From JACPPO01 sp965262505 (GTDB taxonomy: Bacteria; Acidobacteriota; Vicinamibacteria; Vicinamibacterales; UBA2999): a DNA stretch of 61,920 bases. Positions 43,382 to 52,416 of the stretch are shown here, piece by piece; the stretch's first letter is position 1, and each line of letters starts with the position of its first letter. The notes below the pieces were generated by a model, which was not told the DNA's origin, searched no databases, and saw nothing but the letters and a program-made list of their open reading frames with translations. The translations under genes were made by a program, and so were the position numbers. The DNA lies in NCBI GenBank assembly GCA_965262505.1, contig CBDHFM010000015.1, forward strand, positions 1-61,920. Direction: 5' to 3'.

Positions 43382-45732
43382 CGACCACAGAGGCCCAGGT
43401 CAAGACCATCGACGGACGTGCCCGCACCGTCCGCGAACTCCTCGACAAGGCCAAATACGCCATCGACTTCTACCAGCGTGAGTACGCCTGGCAGGAGCGG
43501 CAGGTCCGCGAGCTGATCGACGATCTGACGGGGAAGTTCCTGGACTCGTACGAGTCTGGCCATTCGCGCCGCGAGGTTGAGGGATACGGCCACTATTTCC
43601 TCGGGTCCATTGTCATCAGCCACAAGCGTGGCCAGCGGTTCGTCGTGGACGGCCAGCAGCGCCTGACGACGTTGACCCTGCTTCTGATCCACCTGCACCA
43701 CCTCCAGGACGACCGAGACGAGCGTGTTGAGGTTCAGACCCTCGTCTACTCCGAGAAATTCGGCCGCAAGAGCTTCAACCTTGACGTGCCGGACCGCGTC
43801 GAAGTCATGCAGCGGTTAATGGACGGCGAGACGATAGATCCCAACGGCACCAGCGAGTCGGTGCGAAACATCGCTGCGCGCTACGCCAACATCGCCGACC
43901 ACCTGCCCGAAGAGGCCACGGGAGTCGCGCTGCCTTTCTTCATCGACTGGTTGTTGGAGAATGTGCACCTCGTCGAGATCGAGGCGTATTCGGACGAGGA
44001 TGCGTACACGATCTTCGAGACCATGAACGACAGGGGGCTCAGCCTGAGCCTTCCCGAAATGCTGAAGGGCTACGTGCTTGCCAACGTGCGTCACGAAGAC
44101 GACCAGCGCAAGGTCAACACCACCTGGAAGCAGCACATGCAGGCCCTAAAGGAGTTGGGCGACGACGAAGACGTGGACTTCTTCAAGAACTGGCTCCGCG
44201 CTCGCCACGCCGAGACGATCCGTCCGGGCCAGAAGGGAGCCGAGAACAAGGACGTTGAGCGCATCGGCACGGAGTTTCATCGCTGGGTGCGGGACCAAAA
44301 GGAGCATCTCGGGCTCGGGGACTCCGGCTCGTTCGTCCGGTTCGTATCGCGGGACCTGGACTTCTACGCGCGAAAGGCCCTGGTCATCGGGGGCGCCGCG
44401 GGCACGCTAACAGCGGGCTGGGAGTCGGTCCGCTACAACGAGGACCGTGGCTTTACGCTACAGACCCAGGCGCTGCTGGCTCCGCTCAGCCCCGATGACG
44501 GCCCGGAAGAAGTCCACCGGAAAGTCGCTCTGGTCGCGGACTTTCTGGACATCTGGCTTGCTCGCCGCGTCTGGAACTTCCGCACGATCAGCTACTCGTC
44601 GGTCAAGTACACGCTCTTCATCCTGACGAAGGAACTGCGAGGGCGTGGCGTGGCGAGCCTCGCGGAGTATCTGCGAGCGCAGCTCGACGAGCAGCCGGAG
44701 AGCTTCGCGCGCGAGCCTCTGTTCCGCCTGCACAATCAGAACTACCGGCAGGTTCGCCACATCCTGGCGCGCCTAACGCACTGGCTCGACACCCAGTGCG
44801 ACCTGTCCTCCAATTTCGAGGATCTCATCTCTCAGGGCCGCGCCCGGCCCTTCGAGATCGAGCATATCTGGGCAGACCAGTACGACCGGTTCAAGGAGTG
44901 GTACGCCCACCCCAGCGACTTTGAGACCGCGCGCAATCGCCTGGGTGGTTTGGTGTTGCTCCAGCGCGGCGTCAACCAGAGCCTGGGCGATGACCCGTAC
45001 GAGGCCAAGCGGGACGCGTACGGGTCGATCAGCGAGAACCTGCTGGCCCGAAGCCTGCATCACCTCGCATACCAGAACAACCCGAGCTTCCGGAGCCTGT
45101 TGGAGCGGACGGGCCTCCCTTTCCGGCATTACGACGCGTTCGGACCGGAGGCGCAGGCTGAGCGGCAGGAGCTGTACATACGCCTTGCCGAGTGGGTCTG
45201 GAACCCATCTCGGCTAGACCTCGACGGAGAGAAACCGCCCGTCCCCGATCCGATCGCAGACCCGGACGACGAAGCCCATGAGGTCGTCGACCGCCCGGAC
45301 CGACACGAGGCGAGGCAGGCGTTCTGGACGGCCCTGCTCGCGCACGCCAATGCGCAGTCGGACCTCCACGCCCGAATCTCCGCCAACCGATACAGCTGGC
45401 TGGGGACGAGACGACACGGCCAGTGGTGGAACTACTCTGTGCTCCAGGATGAAACTCGCGCGGAGTTGTACATCGACGGTCCGGTCGCGACGGAGAACAA
45501 AGCCCTTTTCGACTTCCTCCACGCACAGCGTGCCGCGGTCGAGGCGGAGTTCGGCGGACCCCTCGCCTGGCAGCGCCTCGACGACAAGCGCGCCTGCCGC
45601 ATTAGTTTTTCGGTTCGAGGGGGATGGGTAGACGAGCTTACGTGGCCTGCCGCGATCGGACGGGCCGTCGACGCCATGCAACGCCTCTATGGTGCGCTCG
45701 CACCACGGGTCGACGCAGCTAGGGGGGCATAG
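43378..45732 (+). CDS. DUF262 - DUF1524 - DUF4268 protein (GmrSD-like type IV restriction)
   Basis: GmrSD-type enzymes cut modified phage DNA using a DUF262 nucleotide-binding domain and a DUF1524 HNH nuclease. The 784-residue protein has YAIDFYQREYAWQ near 28-40 and FVVDGQQRLTTLTLLL near 88-104 (DUF262), FETMNDRGLSLSLPEMLKGY near 215, FEIEHIWADQ near 493 with RNRLGGLVLLQRGVNQSLGD (DUF1524 HNH), and from about residue 640 a DUF4268-like end (EARQAFWTALLAHANAQSD, then WLGTR and IDGPVATENKALFDFL). The added end is shared with the protein at 9127-10128. It probably attacks modified foreign DNA (inference). Confidence 0.88.
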   Translation: MTTTEAQVKTIDGRARTVRELLDKAKYAIDFYQREYAWQERQVRELIDDLTGKFLDSYESGHSRREVEGYGHYFLGSIVISHKRGQRFVVDGQQRLTTLTLLLIHLHHLQDDRDERVEVQTLVYSEKFGRKSFNLDVPDRVEVMQRLMDGETIDPNGTSESVRNIAARYANIADHLPEEATGVALPFFIDWLLENVHLVEIEAYSDEDAYTIFETMNDRGLSLSLPEMLKGYVLANVRHEDDQRKVNTTWKQHMQALKELGDDEDVDFFKNWLRARHAETIRPGQKGAENKDVERIGTEFHRWVRDQKEHLGLGDSGSFVRFVSRDLDFYARKALVIGGAAGTLTAGWESVRYNEDRGFTLQTQALLAPLSPDDGPEEVHRKVALVADFLDIWLARRVWNFRTISYSSVKYTLFILTKELRGRGVASLAEYLRAQLDEQPESFAREPLFRLHNQNYRQVRHILARLTHWLDTQCDLSSNFEDLISQGRARPFEIEHIWADQYDRFKEWYAHPSDFETARNRLGGLVLLQRGVNQSLGDDPYEAKRDAYGSISENLLARSLHHLAYQNNPSFRSLLERTGLPFRHYDAFGPEAQAERQELYIRLAEWVWNPSRLDLDGEKPPVPDPIADPDDEAHEVVDRPDRHEARQAFWTALLAHANAQSDLHARISANRYSWLGTRRHGQWWNYSVLQDETRAELYIDGPVATENKALFDFLHAQRAAVEAEFGGPLAWQRLDDKRACRISFSVRGGWVDELTWPAAIGRAVDAMQRLYGALAPRVDAARGA

Positions 45733-46092
45733 ACGTGAGCGCTGGCCACGAGTTCGAACACGCGGGCACCATGGTGCCAGTCGCGCGCGTCGATAGATCC
45801 AGCGCTTATGATCTGGTCTCTGGACAGAGAATTAGATGGTGACCGACCGGAGTGGGGCCGTCACGCGGCGCTCGAGGCCGGCGGCTGGACTCAAGTAACT
45901 AGGCCTCTCACGAACCCGGTACGGTTCACTGCGCGACGGTCCGTGTACGAGGCGCGGTCTCGCGCGCGGGTACGGCGGCGCTGGCCGGACGGCGTCCTCG
46001 CCAGTGTGTCGCAAACGACCGTTGACGATCCATGCGGCCAGACGACTCGTCCTTGATGATGGCCACCGTATGACCCGTGTGGTCGGGTGGAC
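45733..46092. other. 360-base gap between the restriction gene and the LuxR gene
   Basis: No convincing gene is seen; short frames have no start signals or motifs. The region probably carries the LuxR-gene promoter, but no clear -35/-10 pair was found. Confidence 0.4.
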
Positions 46093-47229
46093 ATGAGCGA
46101 GCAGGCCGCGTTCGCGCGCGTCCTGGCGTCGTTGTACGACGCCATGCTGGACGAGACCCTCTGGCCGGCCACCTCGGCCCTGCTGGACGAGGCCTGCGGC
46201 CTGACGGGCAATGCCCTCCTGGTCGGCGAAGGCCCGCCCGACGACACCCGCGTCACCTTCGTCGGGCTCTACTACCGCGGGCAGCGCCGCCTCGATCTGG
46301 AGCGTGAGTACCTCGAGGTCTACCATCCCATCAACGAAGGCATCCCGCGCCTGCGGCAACTGCCCGACGGCCATCTGGTGCCGATCAAAGACTTGTACAC
46401 GGCCGAGGAGCTGAAAACCTCGCGGGCCTACAACGAGGCGTATCGCCGGGGCCAGTATCAGCAGGGTGTGAACGTGCGCCTGGCTGGGCCGGGGGGCTCC
46501 CCCATGACCTGGTCGCTCGCGGATCCGGTCGCCTCGGCGGGCTGGGGGTCGTCGCAGGTCGCGATGGTCCGGCGGCTCACGCCCCATCTCCGTCAATTTA
46601 TCCGCGTCCGGCAGGCGCTGGTCCGCGCCCAGGCGGGGGACACGACCGTGACCGCCCTGCTCGAGACCCCTCGGATCGGCGTCGTCCACCTGGACCGGCG
46701 CGGGCGGATTCTGGCGGTGAATGACCGTGCCCGGAGCCTCCTCCGACACGGCGAAGGGGTGTCGGATGAGGAGGGGGTGTTGCAGGCCCGCGCGCCGGAC
46801 GACCAGGCCCGTCTGGCGCGGCTGGTGGCGGAGGCGCTGCCGACCTCCCGTGCGGTGCCGGTCAGTGGATCGATGCTCCTGGGCCGCGCGGGCGGGGTGC
46901 CTCCGTTGGTGGTGCACGTCAAACCCGTGGGCGTCCCGTCACCGGACTACGGCGCGCGGCACGTCGCGGCGCTGGTCCTGCTGGTCGAGCCGGGGCGCCA
47001 TCCGCGTCTCGATCCCGACGTGGTCACCAGGACCCTAGGGCTGACGCCGGCCGAGAGTCAGGTGGCGGTCTGGTTGGCCGACGGCAAGAACGTGCGCGAC
47101 ATGGCCACGGCCACGGGACTCACGGAAGGCGCCATCTACTGGCACCTGAAGCAGATCTACAAGAAACTGCCGATCTCCCGGCAGGTGGACCTGGTGCGGT
47201 TGGTGCTGTCGATCGCCGAGTTCGGGTAA
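46093..47229 (+). CDS. LuxR-family transcription regulator
   Basis: The 378-residue protein ends in a LuxR-type helix-turn-helix: LGLTPAESQVAVWLADGKNV, then MATATGLTEGAIYWHLKQIY and KKLPISRQVDLVRLVL. The first 190 residues could be a sensory domain and residues 190-290 look PAS-like (RIGVVHLDRRGRILAVNDRA). No receiver domain or acyl-homoserine-lactone domain was recognised. ATG 46093 is chosen; a GTG lies two codons before. It lies about 530 bases before the autotransporter gene in the same direction and may control it. Confidence 0.85.
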   Translation: MSEQAAFARVLASLYDAMLDETLWPATSALLDEACGLTGNALLVGEGPPDDTRVTFVGLYYRGQRRLDLEREYLEVYHPINEGIPRLRQLPDGHLVPIKDLYTAEELKTSRAYNEAYRRGQYQQGVNVRLAGPGGSPMTWSLADPVASAGWGSSQVAMVRRLTPHLRQFIRVRQALVRAQAGDTTVTALLETPRIGVVHLDRRGRILAVNDRARSLLRHGEGVSDEEGVLQARAPDDQARLARLVAEALPTSRAVPVSGSMLLGRAGGVPPLVVHVKPVGVPSPDYGARHVAALVLLVEPGRHPRLDPDVVTRTLGLTPAESQVAVWLADGKNVRDMATATGLTEGAIYWHLKQIYKKLPISRQVDLVRLVLSIAEFG

Positions 47230-47545
47230 CCGCGGCGCGGCCGGCGTCATCGCTGGGCGGGCCGCTGGCCGGCCTCGTGCTTTTTCTTCTCCACCGCGCA
47301 AATATTTTCCCGAAACTACCAATCTTGTTAGTGACTAAAAGATATCGAACGCCCTAGCCTTTAGCCTTGTCGCAACGGTGGTCGACGTCGGCGTGAGCTT
47401 GCTGAAATCGTGCAGCAGGCACTCATCACTCCCGTTCCGCGAGGCCGCAGCGCGGCCTGCAGGCGGACCACGCGACCTTCTGGCGCTGAGTCCAGCGCTA
47501 CGGACTGAGGGCGCGGCGGCGCCGTCCTCGCACGCCAGATCACCA

Positions 47546-47710
47546 GATCAGACGTGCTGGCGTGTGGACGAAACCACCGTGCGTGTCAAGGGCCGGTGGT
47601 GCGACCTCTCCCGCGCCATCAACGCCACCGGCGCCACGATCGACTTTGGCCCGGACCTTGCGACCGCCTCGCAGGACCTGAACGCTGAACGTCGACGGCA
47701 CGGCTTTTTT
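47546..47710 (+). pseudogene. IS6-family transposase fragment
   Basis: The frame reads CWRVDETTVRVKGRWCDLSR and AINATGATIDF, the start of the IS6 (IS26-like) DDE domain, then diverges. It is in the same frame as the autotransporter that follows with no stop between, so the longest frame there is an artificial fusion. The remaining bases of 47230-47755 hold nothing else recognised. Confidence 0.75.
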
Positions 47711-47755
47711 CGGCGGGGGACACAGATTTTTTCAAGCACGGAGGAGTCGTTGAGT

Positions 47756-50700
47756 ATGCAGCCACGCGAACAGGGTGACACGGGTGTTGATGTCGGAAGC
47801 CATGAGATCGCGCGCGCGCGCACGCGCGCCGACCCGGGGCGGCCGGGGCGTGGGCGCGTCCGGCCCCTCGCGGCGCGCGCCGCCGCCGCGTTCCTCGTGG
47901 CCTTCGCCGCGCTCCTGGCCCTGCCGCTGCAGGCCCAGGCGCAGACGGTAGTGACCCTGGTCAACAGTTTGAGTCAGACGGAGGGCCAAAGCTCTACTGC
48001 GCTCGGCAATCACTGGGAGGTTGCTCAGGGATTCACCACCGGTTCAAACGCCGATGGCTACACGCTTACAAACATTAGATCGGTTTTTCCCTCGATCCTT
48101 AACAACATGCCCTCTTTGACGGTGACGCTACACAAGGATGCGCCTACGAACGCAGCAATCGCCACTCTGACAAACCCTGCGACTATCGAAGTGGGACAGC
48201 TAACCTTCACGGCGCCCGCAAATACCACTTTGGACGCAGCCACGACCTACTACGTACTGTTCCACGGCGAGAACATATGGCTCGAATCCACGACTTCGGA
48301 TGATGAAGATACAAACGGCTTGTCGGATTGGTCCGTTGAGGATGTCAGGTACCGGAGGGATGACAGGACGACTGGCGCTTTCACTGAAGTCGCGGTCTCA
48401 ACCCCAATACGCGTACGGGGCACGGTCGACGTGGCGACACCGACGGTGAGCATCTCGGCGGACACGACGACCGCGGTGTTCAAGGAGGACGCCGTCACCT
48501 ACACGCTGACGCGCACCGGCTCGACGACGGCCGCCCTTGACGTTTCGATCTCTCTGTCGCAGCCGGATGGCAAGGATTTCCTGCTGGCGGCGGATCTCCC
48601 CCAAACGGTGACGATCGCCGCGGGCCAGTCGACGAACACCTTCACGGTCGCGGCCTCCAGCTTCCAGCATTTCGCGGCGGGAACGATGGTCGAGGGCGGC
48701 ACGCTGACCGCGGTGGTGGAGGACGAGGACGGCCCCGGCGGCGACTACGACCTGGGGACGCCGTTCTCGGTCAATGTGGCCATCGTCATCGGCATGACGG
48801 TCCGGTTCGATATGGCGTCCTACTCCGTGGGGGAGGCGGACGGGACGCTCCCGTTCAAGCTGATCGCGCGCACAGGCCCGGGCGCGCCGCAGCCGAGTTC
48901 CGCGACTGGCAGCATCAACGTGTCTACGGAAGATGGCAGCGCCAGCAACGCCATCGACTTTGCGTTTACGGATGGGGCCGAAAATTTCCTGCCCGGCGAA
49001 TTCTCGGCGGACGGCGGGGCGTGGCAGGCGGAGAACACGTACAACGTCTCGATCACGAATGACGCGCTCGACGAGGACGACGAAACGTTCGGTCTTGCGA
49101 TAGACCGAAACCTGGCTTTCCTGTCGTACTCGCTGGTGGATGCGTCCGGCAACTCCTGCGGGACCAAGTGCACGGTGACGGTGACGATCGTCGACGACGA
49201 TGGATCCCCCGCCTCCCCGCGCAGCATCTCGATCGCGGACGCAAGCGCCGCCGAGAACGCCGGCCACCTCCTGTTCGAGGTCACGCTCTCGCGATCCTTG
49301 CGGAACACGGTGAAGGTCGACTTCGAGACTATTTCGGGAGGCACCGCCACCGAAGGCGTCGACTACCATGCTCGTCGCACCTACACCCACGTCATTCTGG
49401 CGGGAGACAAGACCGCGCAGATGGGCTTCGCGCTCATTGAGGACGCGGCCAACGACGCCGGCGAGACGGTGAAGGCAAGGCTCAGCAACGCGCGCGTGGT
49501 CGATGCGTACGGCGACAAAATAAAGGACCTCGACATCACGACCGCCGAGGCGACGGGAACGATCACCGCGCCGCCGACCACCACGAACAACGTGCCGGGT
49601 CTGACCATTGGGATCAAAGACGCGACCGGGGACGAGGACGACGGGTGGCTCGATTTCAGAGTCAGGCTCTCGAAGAAGTATGACGACTACGTGTGTTACG
49701 ACTTCGAGACCATCTCGGGCGGCACCGCCGCGGAAGGAACGGACTACCTCAAGTTCCCGAAAGCCACGTACTGGATGCAGATCGGAAAACGGGTGGACAA
49801 GCCCTTCGTCCGCCTCATCGACGACTCGGTGAACGACAACGGCGAGACCGTGAAGGTCAAGATCAGCAATGCACACGTGTGCGGTGACCCATCGCAGACG
49901 GTCTCCATCACGAGAGCCGAGGCGACGGGAACGATCACGAACAGCGACCCGCTGCCGCAGGCTTTGATGGCGCGGTTTGGGCGGACGGCGGCCGTGCACG
50001 TGGTCGAGCACGTCGAGGAGCGGCTGGCGGCGCCGCGCGAGGTGGGTGTCGAGGCCCAGGTTGCCGGGCGGCAGCTGCGGCCGGGCATGGAGCGCGAAAT
50101 GGCGCTCGACTTCCTGAGCCAGCTCGGATCGTCGGCTGGCATGCACGCCCCGGGCGCGGGCTCCCCCGGTGCACGGTCCGGCTCCCCGATGGGCGCGGCG
50201 GCCGGGTCGATCGGCCTGGGCGCAGGGATGGGCGGTCCCGCCGGTGGCGGGATGGGCTTGGCGGCGGATCCGATGAACGGGATGGCCGGGCCGGACGGCG
50301 GGCTGTTCGACCGCGGCCTGCGCTCGATGGGCCTGGGCGTCGGGAATCTGCTCACCAGCTCGTCCTTCGCGCTCACCCGCGAGACACGCCAGGGCGGCAT
50401 CCTGTCGTTCTGGAGCCGGGGCGCCCGGTCGTCGTTCGCCGGCCGCGAGGAGGCACTGTCGCTGGGCGGTGACGTGCGCACGACGATGTTCGGGGCCGAC
50501 TACGCGAAGGGGCCGCTGGTGACGGGCCTGTCACTGTCGAACAGCCGGGGGCTGGGCGAGTACGCCGGCGTCACCGGCGGGCAGGTGGCGTCGGCCGTGA
50601 CCGGCCTCTACCCGTGGCTGGGGTACACACTGTCCGACCGGGTGTCGGTGTGGGGCGTGACCGGCTACGGGAAGGGTGCCCTGACGTTGACGCCGGGCGA

Positions 50701-51517
50701 GGGAGCGGCGCTCACGAGCGGGCTGTCGATGGCGATGGCGGCCGCCGGGACGCGGGGGGCGTTGGTGGCCGGGGGCGCGAGCGGCTTCGAGCTGGCGTTC
50801 AAGGCCGATGCCCTGTGGGTCGGCACGTCGATCGACGGCGTCGAAGGACCCGGTGGGAATTTGACGGCGACCGCGGCGGCGGTGACCCGGTTCCGGACGG
50901 GGCTGGAGGGCGCGCGGGGCTACACGCTCGCCGGCAGGCTGTCACTCAGGCCGAGCGTCGAGGTCGGACTGCGGCATGACGGCGGGGACGCCGAGAACGG
51001 CGCCGGCCTGGACGTGGGCGGCGGGCTGGTGGTGTCGGATACGACGACCGGGCTGGCCGTCGACCTGCGGGTGCGGATGCTGGTAATGCACCAGGCCGAC
51101 GGGTTCTCCGAGCGGGGCATGGCGCTGTCTCTGAGCTACAACCCGACGCCATCGACGCCGCTGGGCTTGACGGCACGGGTGGCGCCGTCGTGGGGCGGTG
51201 AGGCGACGAGCGGGGCCGAGGCGATGTGGGGCCGGGAGACGATGGCGGGGATGGCCAACGGCGGCCTCGCGTCTGGCAACCGCCTCGAGGGCGAGGTCGG
51301 CTACGGGCTGCCGGTGGGGAGCCGCTTCGTGGGGACGCCGCGGGTCGGCGTCAGTACCTCGGAGTACGGACGGGACTATCGGATCGGCTACGGCCTCGGG
51401 GTGCTCGACCGGGAGCGTCTGAACCTCGAGCTTGGCGTCGACGCGCACCGCCGTGAGAGTCCGATGCTGGACGGCACAGATAACGGCGCGCTCGCGCGGG
51501 CCACGATGCGCTGGTAG
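47756..51517 (+). CDS. Calx-beta-repeat autotransporter (surface protein)
   Basis: Autotransporters export an N-terminal passenger through a C-terminal outer-membrane barrel. The 1253-residue product starts at ATG 47756, nine bases after GGAGGAG. A long signal peptide ends in LPLQAQAQ near residue 63. The passenger has a beta-sandwich region (65-220) and four Calx-beta-like repeats, two of them with DFETISGGTA.EG.DY, to about residue 730. A helical linker with AVHVVEHVEERLAAPREVGV and a Met/Gly-rich stretch follow, then a barrel (about 860-1253) ending in a Trp as barrels do. It is probably an adhesin. An open frame continues upstream through an IS6 relic but is not part of the gene. Confidence 0.88.
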   Translation: MQPREQGDTGVDVGSHEIARARTRADPGRPGRGRVRPLAARAAAAFLVAFAALLALPLQAQAQTVVTLVNSLSQTEGQSSTALGNHWEVAQGFTTGSNADGYTLTNIRSVFPSILNNMPSLTVTLHKDAPTNAAIATLTNPATIEVGQLTFTAPANTTLDAATTYYVLFHGENIWLESTTSDDEDTNGLSDWSVEDVRYRRDDRTTGAFTEVAVSTPIRVRGTVDVATPTVSISADTTTAVFKEDAVTYTLTRTGSTTAALDVSISLSQPDGKDFLLAADLPQTVTIAAGQSTNTFTVAASSFQHFAAGTMVEGGTLTAVVEDEDGPGGDYDLGTPFSVNVAIVIGMTVRFDMASYSVGEADGTLPFKLIARTGPGAPQPSSATGSINVSTEDGSASNAIDFAFTDGAENFLPGEFSADGGAWQAENTYNVSITNDALDEDDETFGLAIDRNLAFLSYSLVDASGNSCGTKCTVTVTIVDDDGSPASPRSISIADASAAENAGHLLFEVTLSRSLRNTVKVDFETISGGTATEGVDYHARRTYTHVILAGDKTAQMGFALIEDAANDAGETVKARLSNARVVDAYGDKIKDLDITTAEATGTITAPPTTTNNVPGLTIGIKDATGDEDDGWLDFRVRLSKKYDDYVCYDFETISGGTAAEGTDYLKFPKATYWMQIGKRVDKPFVRLIDDSVNDNGETVKVKISNAHVCGDPSQTVSITRAEATGTITNSDPLPQALMARFGRTAAVHVVEHVEERLAAPREVGVEAQVAGRQLRPGMEREMALDFLSQLGSSAGMHAPGAGSPGARSGSPMGAAAGSIGLGAGMGGPAGGGMGLAADPMNGMAGPDGGLFDRGLRSMGLGVGNLLTSSSFALTRETRQGGILSFWSRGARSSFAGREEALSLGGDVRTTMFGADYAKGPLVTGLSLSNSRGLGEYAGVTGGQVASAVTGLYPWLGYTLSDRVSVWGVTGYGKGALTLTPGEGAALTSGLSMAMAAAGTRGALVAGGASGFELAFKADALWVGTSIDGVEGPGGNLTATAAAVTRFRTGLEGARGYTLAGRLSLRPSVEVGLRHDGGDAENGAGLDVGGGLVVSDTTTGLAVDLRVRMLVMHQADGFSERGMALSLSYNPTPSTPLGLTARVAPSWGGEATSGAEAMWGRETMAGMANGGLASGNRLEGEVGYGLPVGSRFVGTPRVGVSTSEYGRDYRIGYGLGVLDRERLNLELGVDAHRRESPMLDGTDNGALARATMRW

Positions 51518-51780
51518 CGGCGGCGAGCGGCGCGTGGGCCGACACGCATGACCGGCTGACGCGCGCGAACGATCACACGCGCCGAGGTTTTCACACCGAC
51601 ACGAGCCCGTCTCGAGGGTCTCGATCTCTGGCGATCGCGAAGGCGGCTGGCGCCGTGCGCGCGTGATCGCCGCCCACCTGGCCGCGCGCCTCCGTCCTCC
51701 CACGCCTGTCGGTCGGTCTCCCCCGTCCCGCCCCGTCGCCTCCGCACCCTGCGCCGGCGTCGCGGCAGCGGCGGCCAGGC
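51518..51780. other. Gap between the autotransporter and the backbone operon
   Basis: GC-rich sequence of 263 bases with no gene or clear terminator found. The promoter of the conjugation operon may lie here, but no convincing boxes were seen. Confidence 0.3.
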
Positions 51781-52206
51781 GTGAGAGCCAGAGCCACGCG
51801 GTGGCGCACGCTGCGCTGCCGCGGCGCGGGGTGCCGGACGGTGTTCTCCATCTGTGGGGCCTGCTGGCGGGGGCAGGCCTACTGTGGGACGCGCTGCCGC
51901 GAGACCGCGCAACGGGACCAAGGGCGGCGGTCGTCCGCCAAGCATCAGCGCAGCCCGGAAGGCCGGCTCGATCACTGCGACCGCCAACGGGTCTACCGCG
52001 CGAAATGTCGCCGCCGCGTGACTCAGGTACCTTCCCCCCGCCCCCCTCGATCCCCCACCATCGCAGCACCCGTCAGGCACGTGGGTAGTCGGCCCGTGTG
52101 CCACCTATGTGGGCGCGTGTGGGCGACACGGGCGGCCTGGCGCGGGCCACCCGCGCGAGCGGGCGGCGCACACCGACGAAAGGCACCAGACGATGGCAAT
52201 CCGTGA
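51781..52206 (+). CDS. Cys-rich zinc-binding-like protein
   Basis: The 141-residue protein begins at GTG 51781. It has a Cys cluster (LRCRGAGCRTVFSICGACWR, then YCGTRCRETAQR), an Arg-rich middle (RQRVYRAKCRRRVT) and a second CxxC (VCHLCGR) near residue 108. This pattern, YCxxxCR followed by an RYQ/RYR-like basic block and a later CxxCG, is that of a widespread small protein near mobile elements. Function is unknown; zinc and nucleic-acid binding are inferred. It overlaps the next gene by 14 bases. Confidence 0.65.
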   Translation: MRARATRWRTLRCRGAGCRTVFSICGACWRGQAYCGTRCRETAQRDQGRRSSAKHQRSPEGRLDHCDRQRVYRAKCRRRVTQVPSPRPPRSPTIAAPVRHVGSRPVCHLCGRVWATRAAWRGPPARAGGAHRRKAPDDGNP

Positions 52207-52414
52207 CCTCCCGACGACCGACGGGCTCCCGACATGTGAGGTGGAGACCGCCCAGGAACTGACCGCACGCCTCGTGCCGGGCGTGTACGTCCGCGCCGCG
52301 CGCGAGGTGCTGGCCGCGTGCGGGTGGGGTGACACCGAGAACGCCGACACGGCGGAGATCGTGGCCGGCGCCGACTGGCGCGACGACGCGTGGATCGCCC
52401 AGGGGGGCGACTAG
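52193..52414 (+). CDS. 73-residue acidic hypothetical protein
   Basis: The ATG at 52193 has GAAAGG nine bases upstream. The product (LPTTDGLPTCEVETAQELTA, later VYVRAAREVLAACGWGD) is acidic, with no known motif. It lies two bases before the ardC start and probably belongs to the antirestriction unit. Confidence 0.65.
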   Translation: MAIRDLPTTDGLPTCEVETAQELTARLVPGVYVRAAREVLAACGWGDTENADTAEIVAGADWRDDAWIAQGGD

Positions 52415-52416
52415 TC

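Noticed and set aside
47378..47755. N-terminal extension of the autotransporter
   Set aside because: It encodes an IS6 transposase relic, and a strong ribosome-binding site and signal peptide begin at 47756.
48398..50146. 582-codon minus-strand frame opposite the autotransporter
   Set aside because: Antisense of repetitive Calx-beta coding; Arg/His-rich with no family features.
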